A DNA stretch of 64,000 nt from Ramlibacter sp. (GCA_029237735.1 JAQZBU010000020.1:1-64000); one strand, 5' to 3'. Counted from the stretch's first letter, positions 1-8,836 are shown. Translations and numbers: made by a program. Notes: a model not told the origin generated them from the letters alone.

Positions 1-1236
1 GAACAGCACGATGCTGACGTTCAGCAGGTTCCAGGCGATTCCGTTGAGGAATGCCGCGCGGTAGGAGCCCGTGAGGTCGAACACCGCGCCGGACATCCAA
101 CCACCCAGCGCCATGCCGAACAGTGTCGCCATGAGCACCGTACCCACCCGGGCGCCCGCTTCCGCCGGCGAAAAGTGCTCGCGCACGATGAGGGCGTAGG
201 CCGGCACGATGCCTCCCTGGAAAAGCCCGAACAGGCCCGACACGACATAGAGTGAAACCAGGCCGTCGAACGGCAGGAACAGCAGCAGCGCGATGCCTTG
301 CAGGATGGAGCCGAGCAGCAGCGTGCGCAGGCCCCCGATGCGGTCCGAAATCCAGCCAGACAGCAGCCGGCTCACCACGCCAAGGCCCAGCATCAGCGAC
401 AGCATCTCCGCGCCTCGCGCCGCACCGAAGCCCAGGTCGCCGCAGTAGGCCACGATGTGCACCTGCGGCATCGACATCGCCACGCAGCATGAGACGCCCG
501 CCACGCACAACAGCGCCTGCACCGTGCCCGCGCTCATGCCCATGGGGCGCACAGCGGAGGGCGCGAAGCCCGTGGCTGTGGCTGCGGCCGTGTCCGTGGG
601 CGCGACAGCGGCCGCGACTGGCACGAGTATCGGGGGGCGACGGCGCAGCACGAGTGCCAGAGGCAGCATTGACGCAACGCAGAAGATGCCCATGCCGATA
701 TACGTGTGGCGCCAGCCCACGCTGTCGATGAAGTATTGCATCACCGGCGGCCATACCGCACCGGCGGTGTAGTTGCCGCTCATGCAGATGGCCAGCGCGA
801 TGCCGCGGCGGCGATCGAACCATTGCGAAGTGTCGGCCACCAGCGGCGCGAACGTTGCCGACGTTCCCAGCAAGCCGATCAGCGCGCCCTGTGCGGCGCA
901 GAACAGCCAGAGGTTGGGTGCGAGTCCCGCCGCGATGAAGCCCGCGCCCAGCCCCACTGCGCCCAGTCCAACAGGCACGACCACACCGAAGCGGTCGGCC
1001 AGGCGCCCCATCAGCACGCCGCCCAGGCCGAAGCCGATCATCGTGAGCGTGTAAGGCAACGACGCGTCGGCCCGCGCCACCCCGAAATCCTCCTGGATGC
1101 GCGGCAACACCACCGTGACGGAATACATGCCCGAGCCGCCTATCGTCATCAGCACCAGCGACACTGCCAGGCGCATCCACGCATAAGGCGATTCAATGGC
1201 TTCCTGTGAGACCGTGGCGCTGCTCATCTTTGACAT
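1..1236 (-). CDS. MFS transporter, C terminus cut by window edge
   Basis: Major facilitator superfamily permease in the inner membrane; substrate unknown. Reading leftwards from an ATG at 1236 (second in-frame ATG at 1227) the frame stays open to base 1, about 412 codons, so most of a 12-helix protein is present and only the C-terminal end is missing. The loop 2-3 signature GRLADRFG lies near residues 77-84, followed by alternating hydrophobic helices and a polar Ala-rich central loop. The first helix carries GGSGMYSVTVVLPRIQ, as in oxalate/formate-antiporter-like MFS proteins. It is divergent from the solute-binding protein at 1349, so the 110-base gap should hold both promoters. No clear Shine-Dalgarno sequence precedes either ATG. 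Confidence 0.85.
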   Translation of the reverse strand, partial: MSKMSSATVSQEAIESPYAWMRLAVSLVLMTIGGSGMYSVTVVLPRIQEDFGVARADASLPYTLTMIGFGLGGVLMGRLADRFGVVVPVGLGAVGLGAGFIAAGLAPNLWLFCAAQGALIGLLGTSATFAPLVADTSQWFDRRRGIALAICMSGNYTAGAVWPPVMQYFIDSVGWRHTYIGMGIFCVASMLPLALVLRRRPPILVPVAAAVAPTDTAAATATGFAPSAVRPMGMSAGTVQALLCVAGVSCCVAMSMPQVHIVAYCGDLGFGAARGAEMLSLMLGLGVVSRLLSGWISDRIGGLRTLLLGSILQGIALLLFLPFDGLVSLYVVSGLFGLFQGGIVPAYALIVREHFSPAEAGARVGTVLMATLFGMALGGWMSGAVFDLTGSYRAAFLNGIAWNLLNVSIVLF

Positions 1237-1348
1237 TGGACAGGAACCGGCGAGTTAAGGAGCGTGATAGGTGCTTTCCACACGAATCCGCACTTGCGCC
1301 TGCCGTATGGTCGCGGCAGTCTGGGCTAATGTATCAGTGGAGGAAGTA

Positions 1349-2479
1349 ATGAGGACCTGCAGATTGCTGGCACGAATGTTCCTGGGCGCAGTTGCGGCCG
1401 CGGGTATGCAAATCGCGATGGCGGCCCCGGTCGTCGTCGGCCAGGTCGGCCCGATGTCGGGCCTGGAGGCAAACCAGGGCCGCGCCTATGCCGCAGGCAT
1501 GCAGCTGCTTTTCGCCGGCGTCAACAAGGCCGGAGGAGTACACGGGCATACGTTCACGCTCGTGCGCAAGGACGACGGCGGCCGCCCCGAGGACACTGTG
1601 AGCGTCACGTTGCAGATGCTCGCGCAAGACAAGCCGATGCTCCTGGCCGGTTACTTCGGCAATCGCAACATCCGGGATCTGGTGGCCACCGGCGTGCTCG
1701 AGAAGAACAGAATCGCGCTGGTGGGCTACCGCACCACCGAGATCCGGCCGGAGACCCCGTTTCTGTACAACGTACGCGCCGCGCTGCGCGACGAGATCAA
1801 CAAGCTCACCGAGCACCTGGCGACCATCGGCATCACCCGACTGGGCCTGTTCTACGAGGACGGGCCCGGCGCGGGGCCGCTGATCGCCGCCGCCGAGGAA
1901 GCCGCGGCCAAGGCCCGGGGAACGATCATCGCCAAGGCGCCGTACGCCGCGGGCACCAACCAGGTATCGGCCGCTATCGCAGAGTTCACCGTCAAGACGC
2001 CGCAGGCCATCATCATGGTGGCGAGCGGCGCGGCCGCAGCCGGGTTCATCGAACAATACCGCGCAGCCGGCGGTACCGCGCAGCTGTTCGCGCACTCGGG
2101 CGCGGACATCGAGCAATTGTCCAAGCGGCTTGCCGAGGAACAGATGCATGGCGTGGCAATCGCACAGGTCACGCCCAGCCCGTACAAGATCTCGAGCCGC
2201 CTCGCCAAGGAATTCACCGACGCCGTCGCCAACGCGGAGAAGCTCGAAGTACCCGTCAGCTACGCGATGATCGAAGGCTACATCAACGCGAAAGTGATCG
2301 TGGAGGCCGTTCGCCGCCAGGGCGCGCGGCCCACGCGCGAGGGCATGGCCGTCGCGCTGGACGGGATGGACAACTACAACCTGGGCGGCTATGTCGTTGC
2401 TTTCAAGCCCGGCATGCGCACTGGCTCGAAGTTTGTCGAGCTGTCCATCATCAGCGGCTCGGGCAAGATCCGGCAATAG
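1349..2479 (+). CDS. ABC transporter substrate-binding protein (Leu/Ile/Val-type, Peripla_BP_6)
   Basis: Periplasmic binding protein of the branched-chain amino acid type, 376 residues. The start at 1349 is preferred over an in-frame upstream start at 1271 because GGAGGAA sits just before it and the N terminus then becomes a clean Sec signal (hydrophobic stretch 9-24, probable cleavage after AMAA at 26). The mature part begins PVVVGQVGPMSGLEANQGR, the usual start of this fold, and continues with a GLFYED strand near residue 170. No permease or ATPase genes adjoin it, so it is an orphan binding protein, common in Burkholderiales. The ligand cannot be told from sequence; amino acids or aromatic acids are typical for the family. 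Confidence 0.85.
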   Translation: MRTCRLLARMFLGAVAAAGMQIAMAAPVVVGQVGPMSGLEANQGRAYAAGMQLLFAGVNKAGGVHGHTFTLVRKDDGGRPEDTVSVTLQMLAQDKPMLLAGYFGNRNIRDLVATGVLEKNRIALVGYRTTEIRPETPFLYNVRAALRDEINKLTEHLATIGITRLGLFYEDGPGAGPLIAAAEEAAAKARGTIIAKAPYAAGTNQVSAAIAEFTVKTPQAIIMVASGAAAAGFIEQYRAAGGTAQLFAHSGADIEQLSKRLAEEQMHGVAIAQVTPSPYKISSRLAKEFTDAVANAEKLEVPVSYAMIEGYINAKVIVEAVRRQGARPTREGMAVALDGMDNYNLGGYVVAFKPGMRTGSKFVELSIISGSGKIRQ

Positions 2480-2514
2480 GGTCCTGAGTGCGCGGAGGCG
2501 GCGTCCGGCAGCCG

Positions 2515-2841
2515 CTACGCCTGCCACACGCCGTAACCGGCCTTTCGCAAGGCGATCCCCAGCTCCACCTCCATGCCGCGCGCGGCGTCGTAAGACATTG
2601 GGTTGTACCTGTCATACAAGGCCGGCAGCAGCCGCAGCCCGAATTCGCGCACGAAGGTGTTTGCCTGGATGCCGGCCTTGTGCTTGTCGAAACGCAGGTC
2701 CGGGTCCAGCCCCGTCATGCCGACATAAACGAATGGCTTGCCAAGCTGGTAATCCGGATTGGCGCGACGAAAGCGCAATACGTTCCACACGCGGTCGGAA
2801 AGTTCGACGACGTAGACGTGATAGTGGGGGCGGCGCGCCAT
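2515..2841 (-). CDS. GIY-YIG-like small protein
   Basis: A 108-residue protein reading right to left from ATG at 2841. The N-terminal half has the layout of a GIY-YIG endonuclease core: HVYVVEL at residues 8-14, then KPFVYVGMTGL (35-45) followed by RFDKHKAG, where the Arg and His would match conserved positions of the family. The C-terminal half (YDAARGMEVELGIALRKAGYGVW) resembles the end of small stand-alone GIY-YIG proteins with a conserved Glu. Nuclease activity is an inference and the match is partial. It stands alone: 35 bases separate its stop from the convergent binding-protein gene. Confidence 0.6.
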   Translation of the reverse strand: MARRPHYHVYVVELSDRVWNVLRFRRANPDYQLGKPFVYVGMTGLDPDLRFDKHKAGIQANTFVREFGLRLLPALYDRYNPMSYDAARGMEVELGIALRKAGYGVWQA

Positions 2842-3064
2842 GCGCCATGCTAGCTTGTGCCCCCCTTCGATCGGATGAGCATCAAATCCGCCGCGTCGGG
2901 TCTATCATGCAAATGCGTGACACGGGAACAAACCCTTGCGCGGCACCGCCGACCCTCCGGCCGTCGGACAGCGCCGACAGGGGTCAAGGCCGCGCTCCCA
3001 CGAACCCGCCCCACGCGCGCGCTTAAGGTGAACTCGACGCTACGAAGGTCTACGAAGGTATCTC

Positions 3065-3694
3065 ATGCAACCAGCCGCCGCTCCCCGCCATTTCACAATG
3101 CTCCGCGGCTTCCACCTGGCCGATTTCTTCACGCTCGGCAACGCGGCGTGCGGCGTGGGCGCGGTCTTCTTTGCCATGCTCTATATGGCAAGCCAGCTGC
3201 CCTTCCACTTTTACGCGGCTGCATCGCTGGCGCCCGCGGCGTTCATCTTCGACGTGCTCGACGGGCGCATCGCCCGCGCGCGGCATGAGCACTCGCCCCT
3301 GGGTCGTGAGCTCGACTCCCTGTCCGACATCATTTCCTTCGGCGTCGCGCCGGCGGCACTCGGCTTCGCGGCGGGAATGCAGGGCGGCTGGGACGTGGCG
3401 GCACTGATCTATTTCGTGTGCTGCGGCGTAAGCCGGCTGGCGCGCTACAACGTGACGGCCGAATCATTGTCCGGTGACAGCGGCAAGGTGAAGTACTTCG
3501 AAGGCACGCCCATTCCCACGAGCGTGCTGATCACGGGCATCCTCGCCTTGGCCGCGGCGCTTGGCCGCGTGGGCGATGATCTGTGGGGCGGCGCCTGGAC
3601 CGTCGGACCGTGGGAACTGCATCCGCTGGTCCTGCTGTTCGTGCTCTCCGGCAGCCTGATGATCAGCAAGACGCTGCACATCCCGAAGCTGTAG
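3065..3694 (+). CDS. CDP-alcohol phosphatidyltransferase (phosphatidylserine synthase-like)
   Basis: Inner-membrane enzyme that transfers a phosphatidyl group from CDP-diacylglycerol to an alcohol. The complete family signature DG-x2-AR-x8-G-x3-D-x3-D is visible at residues 66-88 (D66, G67, A70, R71, G80, D84, D88), supplying the two-metal active site. Several hydrophobic helices surround it. The length (209) and the context of residues after the motif (IISFGVAPA, then FEGTPIP near 135) match PssA-type phosphatidylserine synthases better than PgsA. A weak GAAGG ribosome site precedes the ATG at 3065. The alpha/beta hydrolase gene follows after 20 bases and could share the transcript. Confidence 0.82.
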   Translation: MQPAAAPRHFTMLRGFHLADFFTLGNAACGVGAVFFAMLYMASQLPFHFYAAASLAPAAFIFDVLDGRIARARHEHSPLGRELDSLSDIISFGVAPAALGFAAGMQGGWDVAALIYFVCCGVSRLARYNVTAESLSGDSGKVKYFEGTPIPTSVLITGILALAAALGRVGDDLWGGAWTVGPWELHPLVLLFVLSGSLMISKTLHIPKL

Positions 3695-3714
3695 CGAGAG
3701 CGAGGAGAAAAACA

Positions 3715-4476
3715 ATGGTCATGACGATCACCGGCCCGGCCGGCGAGCTGTACGTGGACGACGCCGGCTCTGGCGGCGGCGTGCCTATCCTGTTCCTGCA
3801 TTCTTACGCGGGCACCAGTGCGCACTGGAAGCCCCAGCTCGCCCACCTGCGCCCGCGCCGGCGCGCTGTCGCGATGGACTTGCGCGGGCACGGCCACTCC
3901 GACAAGCCGCCCGATGGCGACTACAGCGTGCCCTCGCTCGCCGAGGACATAGCGGCGGTTGTCGACGCGCTGGAGCTGCGTCGCTTCGTGCTGGTGGGCC
4001 ACAGCCTGGGCGGCGCCGCGGCCGCCGCGTACGTAGGCAAGCACCCGCAGCGCGTGGCCGGCCTGGTACTCGCGGGCGCACCCGGAAAGGCCGCGCCCGA
4101 GCAGGCCAGGCAAGTGATGGGGTCGCTTCAAAGCGACTACGACAAGACCATGGCCGGCTATTGGGCTTCGCTGATCGCTGACGCGCAGCCAGAGGTGCGA
4201 GAGACGCTCGATGCAGGCATGCGCAGCGTGGACCGCGAAGCATCGCTGGCCATCATCGGCGCGATCTTCGGCTACGACCCCTTGCCCGCGCTCTCCGCCT
4301 ACGACGGCGCGAAGCTGATCATCGATACCGCGCATGGTGAAAGCCCGACGTCCCTGCACAACCAGTTGCCGGACATCAAGCGCAAAGTCATCCCCGGCAC
4401 CAGCCATTGGCCGCACATGGACAAGCCACAGGAGTTCAACCGGCTGCTGGACGAATTCCTCGCGTGGATCGCCTGA
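3715..4476 (+). CDS. Alpha/beta hydrolase
   Basis: Soluble serine hydrolase of 253 residues. The nucleophile elbow GHSLGG is at 95-100 (Ser97), the oxyanion region is FLHSYAG near 27-33, and the C-terminal catalytic His is in PGTSHWPHMD (His231). Between strands a DLRGHGHSDKP motif (55-64) is typical of haloperoxidase/esterase-like members. The ATG at 3715 is chosen over the longer frame because GAGGAG lies eight bases upstream. It follows the phosphatidyltransferase closely, and its 3-prime end overlaps the probable GTG start of the RNA phosphodiesterase gene, suggesting one transcript. The substrate is unknown. Confidence 0.85.
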   Translation: MVMTITGPAGELYVDDAGSGGGVPILFLHSYAGTSAHWKPQLAHLRPRRRAVAMDLRGHGHSDKPPDGDYSVPSLAEDIAAVVDALELRRFVLVGHSLGGAAAAAYVGKHPQRVAGLVLAGAPGKAAPEQARQVMGSLQSDYDKTMAGYWASLIADAQPEVRETLDAGMRSVDREASLAIIGAIFGYDPLPALSAYDGAKLIIDTAHGESPTSLHNQLPDIKRKVIPGTSHWPHMDKPQEFNRLLDEFLAWIA

Positions 4477-4976
4477 CGCAGCGGCTGTTCACCGCCATAT
4501 GGCCCGCGCCTTCCCTGCGCGCGGCCATCGCGAAATGGCAAGGCACCTGGGATTGGCCGCGCCAAGCCGCGCGCGTCAAGGCGGACCGCCTCCACGCCAC
4601 GTTGCACTTTCTCGGGGATGTGCCGGTGCGTCGCGTGGCGGAACTTACGGGCGCGCTCGCGGTGCCATTCGAATGCTTCGTGCTGCAACTGGGGGTGGCT
4701 TGCGTCTGGCCGAACGGCGTCGCCGTTGTCGAACCCCTCGCCACGCCGCCGGCGCTGACCGAGCTCCATGCGCGCTTGGGCGAGGTGCTCCAGCGCCTGG
4801 GATTTCCGGTGGACTCGCGACCCTATCGCCCCCATGTCACGCTGGCGCGCCGCGCGCATGCCGCCAAGCCGCCTCCCGAAGGGCCTGCCCTGCACTGGCC
4901 GGTCGATGACGGTTATTCCCTGGTGCGGTCGTTGCCGGGCGGCGCCGGGTATGAGGTGATCGCGCGGTTCGGCTGA
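4464..4976 (+). CDS. thpR: RNA 2',3'-cyclic phosphodiesterase (LigT/ThpR family)
   Basis: Member of the 2H phosphoesterase superfamily, which opens 2',3'-cyclic phosphates on RNA ends. Both signature motifs are present: HATLHFLG in the N-terminal half and HVTLARR in the C-terminal half, giving the two catalytic HxT tetrads. The opening QRLFTAIWP is a standard ThpR start, so the GTG at 4464 (VDRLTQRLFTAIWP) is preferred; it overlaps the 3-prime end of the hydrolase by 13 bases, implying translational coupling. At 170 residues the length is usual. An in-frame ATG at 4407 would add 19 residues translated inside the upstream gene and is less likely. Confidence 0.85.
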   Translation: MDRLTQRLFTAIWPAPSLRAAIAKWQGTWDWPRQAARVKADRLHATLHFLGDVPVRRVAELTGALAVPFECFVLQLGVACVWPNGVAVVEPLATPPALTELHARLGEVLQRLGFPVDSRPYRPHVTLARRAHAAKPPPEGPALHWPVDDGYSLVRSLPGGAGYEVIARFG

Positions 4977-4992
4977 GGGCCGGCCGGGTGGC

Positions 4993-5436
4993 TCAGCGCA
5001 GATGGGAGCGAACCCAGCGCACGATGTCGGTCGCGCCCATCGCGCCCGGCTGGCGCGCGACCTCGCGCCCGCCCACGAACACGGCCAGCGTGGGAATGCT
5101 TCGGATGTTGAACCGCGCGGCCAGCGCTTGCGCCTCCTCGGTGTTCACCTTGGCCAGCCGCACGGTGGGCTCGAGTTCGGCCGCCGCCTGCTCGAAGGCC
5201 GGTGCCATCTGGCGGCACGGCCCGCACCACGGGGCCCAGAAATCCACCAGCACCGGGATCTGACTGCGACCGACATGCCGCTCGAACGCGGCTTCGTCCA
5301 GCGCCGTGGAGTGGCCCGTGAAAAGCGCTTTGTGGCAGCTGCCGCAATCCGGCGACTTGCCCATGTCGCCGCGTTGCACGCGGTTGGTGGTGTGGCAGTG
5401 GGGGCAAACGATGTGCAGTGTTTCGCCGTTAGTCAT
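4993..5436 (-). CDS. trxC: Thioredoxin 2 (TrxC)
   Basis: Cytosolic thiol-disulfide reductase, 147 residues. An N-terminal zinc finger has Cys pairs CPHC (11-14) and CGSC (31-34), the feature that separates TrxC from TrxA. The thioredoxin active site WCGPC follows (Cys71 and Cys74), and the cis-proline loop appears as SIPTL. It is convergent with the ThpR gene (16 bases between stops) and monocistronic in appearance. In other proteobacteria trxC responds to peroxide through OxyR; no such site was identified here. Confidence 0.95.
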   Translation of the reverse strand: MTNGETLHIVCPHCHTTNRVQRGDMGKSPDCGSCHKALFTGHSTALDEAAFERHVGRSQIPVLVDFWAPWCGPCRQMAPAFEQAAAELEPTVRLAKVNTEEAQALAARFNIRSIPTLAVFVGGREVARQPGAMGATDIVRWVRSHLR

Positions 5437-5493
5437 CCCCGGGAATTGGGGGCCCGCGCCGGGAATGCAAGGCCCGGCATTTGCCGCACGGCG

Positions 5494-5754
5494 TTACAGC
5501 AGCAATGTCTGCAGCAGGACGATCTTGCCGCCCCCCTTGCCTTCGGCAATCGCGTGGGCCGCAACCTCGGCGATATGGAGGCGGTGCCGGGTGAATGCCT
5601 GCATCAATGCGTCATCGGTCTCGAAGAGCTGGTATTCCAGGTCTTCGAGCGCATCCCGATACACAATAAACTTTTGCTCGACCCCGCCATGTGCGCCGGT
5701 AAATTCGACGCCATCCAGCGCTACGACGGGGTTCGAGATGCTGAGCCTGCCCAT
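5494..5754 (-). CDS. Small hypothetical protein, possibly DUF1488-like
   Basis: An 86-residue soluble protein from ATG at 5754. It begins with a short beta-rich part (ISNPVVALDGVEFTGAHGG, with a Val/Phe pattern), continues EQKFIVYRDALEDLE, and ends in an amphipathic helix. This order (strand, strand, a 'x-x-FxVxxDAL' helix) resembles DUF1488 proteins, which have no known function; the resemblance is by pattern only. It lies between trxC and another uncharacterised gene on the same strand, with 57 and 84 bases either side. Coding is supported by the start context and the normal codon bias of the frame. Confidence 0.55.
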   Translation of the reverse strand: MGRLSISNPVVALDGVEFTGAHGGVEQKFIVYRDALEDLEYQLFETDDALMQAFTRHRLHIAEVAAHAIAEGKGGGKIVLLQTLLL

Positions 5755-5838
5755 GTTCCGTCTCCATCCTTGCTAACGCAGAGTATGCGTCGGCACCCAG
5801 CCAAGTCAATAGAAACTGATCCGAAGACAGCCGGGGCG

Positions 5839-6405
5839 CTAGCTGCTGCGTGGCGGCTTGGCCTGCGGCAACCCGGAAACGGGCATGGGCTCGGACAGCG
5901 CAGCGTCCCGGATGGCATAGAGCGCCTGTAGGTCCGAAGCCAGCTCTGCCGGGTCCTGATCGGGGGGCAGCGTGTCGTCATCCCAGCCCTCCGCCGCCGC
6001 CAGCGCCGGCACGCCGGTGCCCAGCCCATCGAATTGCCACGCCACGCTCAAGAGCCAGTTGCGTGGATTCGTCTCGAATTTTTCCAGCTCCTGCCAGAAG
6101 GTGTCCTGGAAAGCGTGAACAAAAGGCATCAGCCGGTCATCACCCTGACGCACGATGAACTGCACATGCATGCCGGTCTGCCCCTTCGGCGCCGAAACCG
6201 ACAAGATGCGGCAATCCATCCAGTCGGACGGGATGCCATGCTTGCGCATCGTGTCGCGCAGCACAACCTGGACCAGTTCACGCCGCGGCGCGTTTTCCGG
6301 GGTGGCGTGCTGCGTGGTGTCCTCGCTGTCATGAAACGGCGAGGATTCCCCGGTGAATCGCGAGCCGGCCGAGCGGCCCCCGAGAAGTCGTTTCAACAGT
6401 CCCAT
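5839..6405 (-). CDS. Hypothetical protein
   Basis: A 188-residue protein I do not recognise. The first 40 residues are polar and probably flexible (MGLLKRLLGGRSAG, then acidic and Ser-rich). The central part (42-135) looks folded: RRELVQVVLRDTMRKHGIP, then alternating strands (MHVQFIVRQGDDRLM) and an aromatic-rich helix (FQDTFWQELEKFE). The C terminus is acidic and ends with a Pro/Lys tail. No signal peptide or membrane segment. It lies just downstream of the FHA-domain gene on the same strand (33-base gap), so the two may be co-transcribed; that is the only functional hint. Confidence 0.7.
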   Translation of the reverse strand: MGLLKRLLGGRSAGSRFTGESSPFHDSEDTTQHATPENAPRRELVQVVLRDTMRKHGIPSDWMDCRILSVSAPKGQTGMHVQFIVRQGDDRLMPFVHAFQDTFWQELEKFETNPRNWLLSVAWQFDGLGTGVPALAAAEGWDDDTLPPDQDPAELASDLQALYAIRDAALSEPMPVSGLPQAKPPRSS

Positions 6406-6438
6406 CGGTCCATTATGACGACACGCCGCTGAGTTTGC

Positions 6439-7062
6439 CTATTCTTTCAGCAGGAACAGCATGCGCGTGCCGGCGAGTTCGAGCACGTCGTTGTTCGTCA
6501 ACATCACGGCAACCTCTCCGATGGGGGTTCCGTTGAGGACGGGTTTGGTGTCGCCATCGAGACGCGCCACGTAGTAGCCGTCGCGCCTGTGCGATACGGC
6601 GACGACCGACACGCCCGGTTTGCCGAAAGTCGTCACGGCCTTCACCACCGGCATCTCCAGCCCTTCGGACGAGCCGTTCAGCACCTGAAAAACCGCGTGC
6701 GGCAGCCGGGCCGGATGCCCGGCAGCATCGAACTTCATGGCCGCGGTCTCGGAGAAAGTGCTGGGCCGTTCGGAAGCCGAGAGGTACTGGATGCGAAAAT
6801 TGCCGATGGAAATCACTTCGCCGTCGTGCAGGCGCTGGCGCAACACCATCTTCCCGTTCACGTAGGTACCGTTCGTGCTGTGCAGGTCCTCGATGTATAC
6901 GTCCGCGAGGCCTTTGAGCTCGAACACGCAGTGATGGCCGCTCACGACCAGGTTGTCGAAGACGATGTCGTTGTCCGGTTTGCGTCCAAGCGTCGTACGG
7001 TCCTTCTGCAGGTACACGTGCTTGATCTCGACGCCTTCGACCGATGCGATAAGTTGCGGCAT
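6439..7062 (-). CDS. FHA domain protein, probably with a second degenerate FHA fold
   Basis: A 207-residue cytosolic protein. An N-terminal forkhead-associated domain is complete: GRKPDND (26-32), SGHHCVFE (41-48) and HSTNGTYVNG (61-70), carrying the Arg, Ser/His and Asn residues that bind phosphothreonine peptides. The second half repeats the topology (TTFGKPGVSVVAVSHRRDGYYVARLDG, then PVLNGTPIG and NNDVLELAG) but lacks the STNGT core, so it looks like an FHA fold that has lost phosphopeptide contacts. No kinase or phosphatase is adjacent. The start at 7062 leaves 84 bases to the M23 peptidase stop. The downstream 188-residue protein is the natural candidate partner. Confidence 0.85.
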   Translation of the reverse strand: MPQLIASVEGVEIKHVYLQKDRTTLGRKPDNDIVFDNLVVSGHHCVFELKGLADVYIEDLHSTNGTYVNGKMVLRQRLHDGEVISIGNFRIQYLSASERPSTFSETAAMKFDAAGHPARLPHAVFQVLNGSSEGLEMPVVKAVTTFGKPGVSVVAVSHRRDGYYVARLDGDTKPVLNGTPIGEVAVMLTNNDVLELAGTRMLFLLKE

Positions 7063-7146
7063 GGAAGCTCCGGAGATGCCTGAAACGGGGGCTGGCTGCG
7101 CACAAGGCGCGGTCGCATGGTAGCCCCAGCGGCTCAGTCCGGCAAG

Positions 7147-7719
7147 CTAGCGCGCGGCAACCGCCGTAGAAGCGTTGCGCAGCGCCGGGTAGGGATTGAT
7201 CGCGTCTCCCTTCCACCACTGCTTCTGCGGCCCAAGGCGGAATACGGCGAAGTGCAGGTGCGGCGCATCCGGGCGGGCATTGCCGGTGCTGCCCACATAG
7301 CCGATCACGTCCCCGCGCCGAAGCGGCGCGCCTTCTTTCAGCCCGGGCACGTAGCGATCGAGGTGCGCGTAGTAGTAGGCGAGCTTGCCTGCCGGGTCGA
7401 ACTGGTACACGGTCAAGCCCCCCGGCACGCTGGTGAACAGCTTGACCACCTTGCCGTCGTCCACGGCATGCACGGGCGTGCCTCTCGGCGCCGGGATGTC
7501 GATGGCTTCGTGACGATGCCCCGGGCGGCCCTGCTCGAACGTGTCCGCCAGCGCCTCGGGCTTGACGCCCGCCACGGGGATGACGAGCCGCCGCTGTGCG
7601 AGGAGCGCCGCGCCGTCGGGGGCGGGCGCGGCGACGCCAGGCATCGGCAGCGCATAAGCGAGCACGGCGGCAAGCGATACGGAGCCGAGCACCAGCCAGG
7701 GGAACACGCCACGCCTCAC
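7147..7719 (-). CDS. M23 family metallopeptidase (LytM-type)
   Basis: Predicted periplasmic zinc peptidase of 190 residues acting on peptidoglycan cross-links. An N-terminal hydrophobic stretch (residues 7-24) serves as signal or anchor. Zinc ligands are visible as HEAIDI (His70, Asp74) and HLHF (His156), with the further catalytic His154 and a conserved YAHLD at 117-121. Translation probably starts at GTG 7719; AGGAG lies seven bases upstream, inside the end of the L,D-transpeptidase gene, whose stop is only four bases away. The two form an operon, pairing a peptidoglycan cross-linker with a hydrolase. Confidence 0.87.
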   Translation of the reverse strand: MRRGVFPWLVLGSVSLAAVLAYALPMPGVAAPAPDGAALLAQRRLVIPVAGVKPEALADTFEQGRPGHRHEAIDIPAPRGTPVHAVDDGKVVKLFTSVPGGLTVYQFDPAGKLAYYYAHLDRYVPGLKEGAPLRRGDVIGYVGSTGNARPDAPHLHFAVFRLGPQKQWWKGDAINPYPALRNASTAVAAR

Positions 7720-7723
7720 ACGA

Positions 7724-8683
7724 TCACTCCTGCACTTCCACGGCGACGCCAGGCGCGGCCATTGCCGCGAGCCGCAGCACGTCCCAATTCGTCAGGCGCA
7801 CGCATCCGTTGGTTTCCACCCGAGCCATCTTCGAGGGCTCGTTGGTACCGTGGATTCCCCAGTGAGGTTTCGAGAGGCCCAGCCACATCACGCCGACCGG
7901 GCTGTTTGGCCCGGGGGGCAGCTGAACTTTCGTGTCGGTGGGTTTGGCGGTGCGCAGCAACTGCGGGTCATAGGTAAATTGCGGATCCTTACGCTCGCTG
8001 GTGATCTTCATGCGCCCGAGCGGCAGCGGATCCTGCGACCCACCGAAGCTCACTGGAAAGCCCGCCAGCACCTGGTCGCCTTCGCCCATCACGTAGAGCA
8101 TCTTGTCCGACTTGTCGATGCGCAGCAGCATCGCCTTCGCCGGCGCCATCTCTGCGGGGCGTGTGACGTCGGCGATGGTGAGCTGGGTGCCGGCCGCAAT
8201 CGCTTTTCCCCGATTGAGTTCGGCCAGTAGCCTGGGGCTCATGTGGAAGCGCTCTGCGAGCGCCTCTTGCGCCGACTCGTAGCCCAGCACCTGCAGCTTC
8301 GCCTGCTCCATCGGGTCGTCGGGCAGCTTCGCGAAGGGGCCAGCCATGTCCTGTTCCGTCACCGTGTAGGTCGAGATCGCCTCCGGCTGGCCTTCCTGCA
8401 ACGCGGCCCAGCTTGCCGCGTCGAGCTTCCCGGTGGCGGGCAATCCTCGCGCAAGCTGGAAGGCCGCCACGGCGTGGTGGGTATTGCGGCTGAAGATGCC
8501 GTCGATCTCGCCTGGCGAGAACCAATGGCGATCCAGCAGCACCTGCGCACGCACCACCTCGGCGCCACGGGCTCCCATGGCCAACGGCACAACAGGCTTT
8601 ACCGGCGCCGCCCAGCCGCCGAGGCCGGCGAGCGCCAACGCAGATGCCATGCCGAAGCGCAGCAGGATATTTCGCAACAGCAT
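7724..8683 (-). CDS. L,D-transpeptidase (YkuD) with peptidoglycan-binding domain
   Basis: Periplasmic enzyme that forms 3-3 cross-links or attaches proteins to meso-diaminopimelate in peptidoglycan. The ATG at 8683 is chosen because GGAGAG precedes it and a Sec signal (residues 5-26, ending GGWA-A) follows; the frame extends further upstream without support. Order of parts: signal, peptidoglycan-binding type 1 repeat (about 33-95), a LysM-like middle (about 105-175), and the YkuD catalytic domain (183-317) with HGT at 278-280 and TNGCVRL with catalytic Cys294. Length 319. The M23 peptidase gene follows after four bases. Confidence 0.9.
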   Translation of the reverse strand: MLLRNILLRFGMASALALAGLGGWAAPVKPVVPLAMGARGAEVVRAQVLLDRHWFSPGEIDGIFSRNTHHAVAAFQLARGLPATGKLDAASWAALQEGQPEAISTYTVTEQDMAGPFAKLPDDPMEQAKLQVLGYESAQEALAERFHMSPRLLAELNRGKAIAAGTQLTIADVTRPAEMAPAKAMLLRIDKSDKMLYVMGEGDQVLAGFPVSFGGSQDPLPLGRMKITSERKDPQFTYDPQLLRTAKPTDTKVQLPPGPNSPVGVMWLGLSKPHWGIHGTNEPSKMARVETNGCVRLTNWDVLRLAAMAAPGVAVEVQE

Positions 8684-8836
8684 TGAGTTCTCTCCAAAAG
8701 ACAGCTCCACCGTACCCGGCCGGTGCGGGCGAGCTTGTCGGCTGGGACCGCCGGCCTGGGTCGGCCTAAACCGATGGGGCTGCCTGCGCGCAAATCGAAG
8801 CCGGTCCACAATGGACGTGGCGAAAGGACCCATCCC

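Noticed and set aside
1334-2527. Long open frame on the minus strand opposite the ABC binding protein
   Set aside because: Arg/His/Gly-rich shadow with no family resemblance; the plus-strand frame has signal peptide, ribosome site and family motifs.
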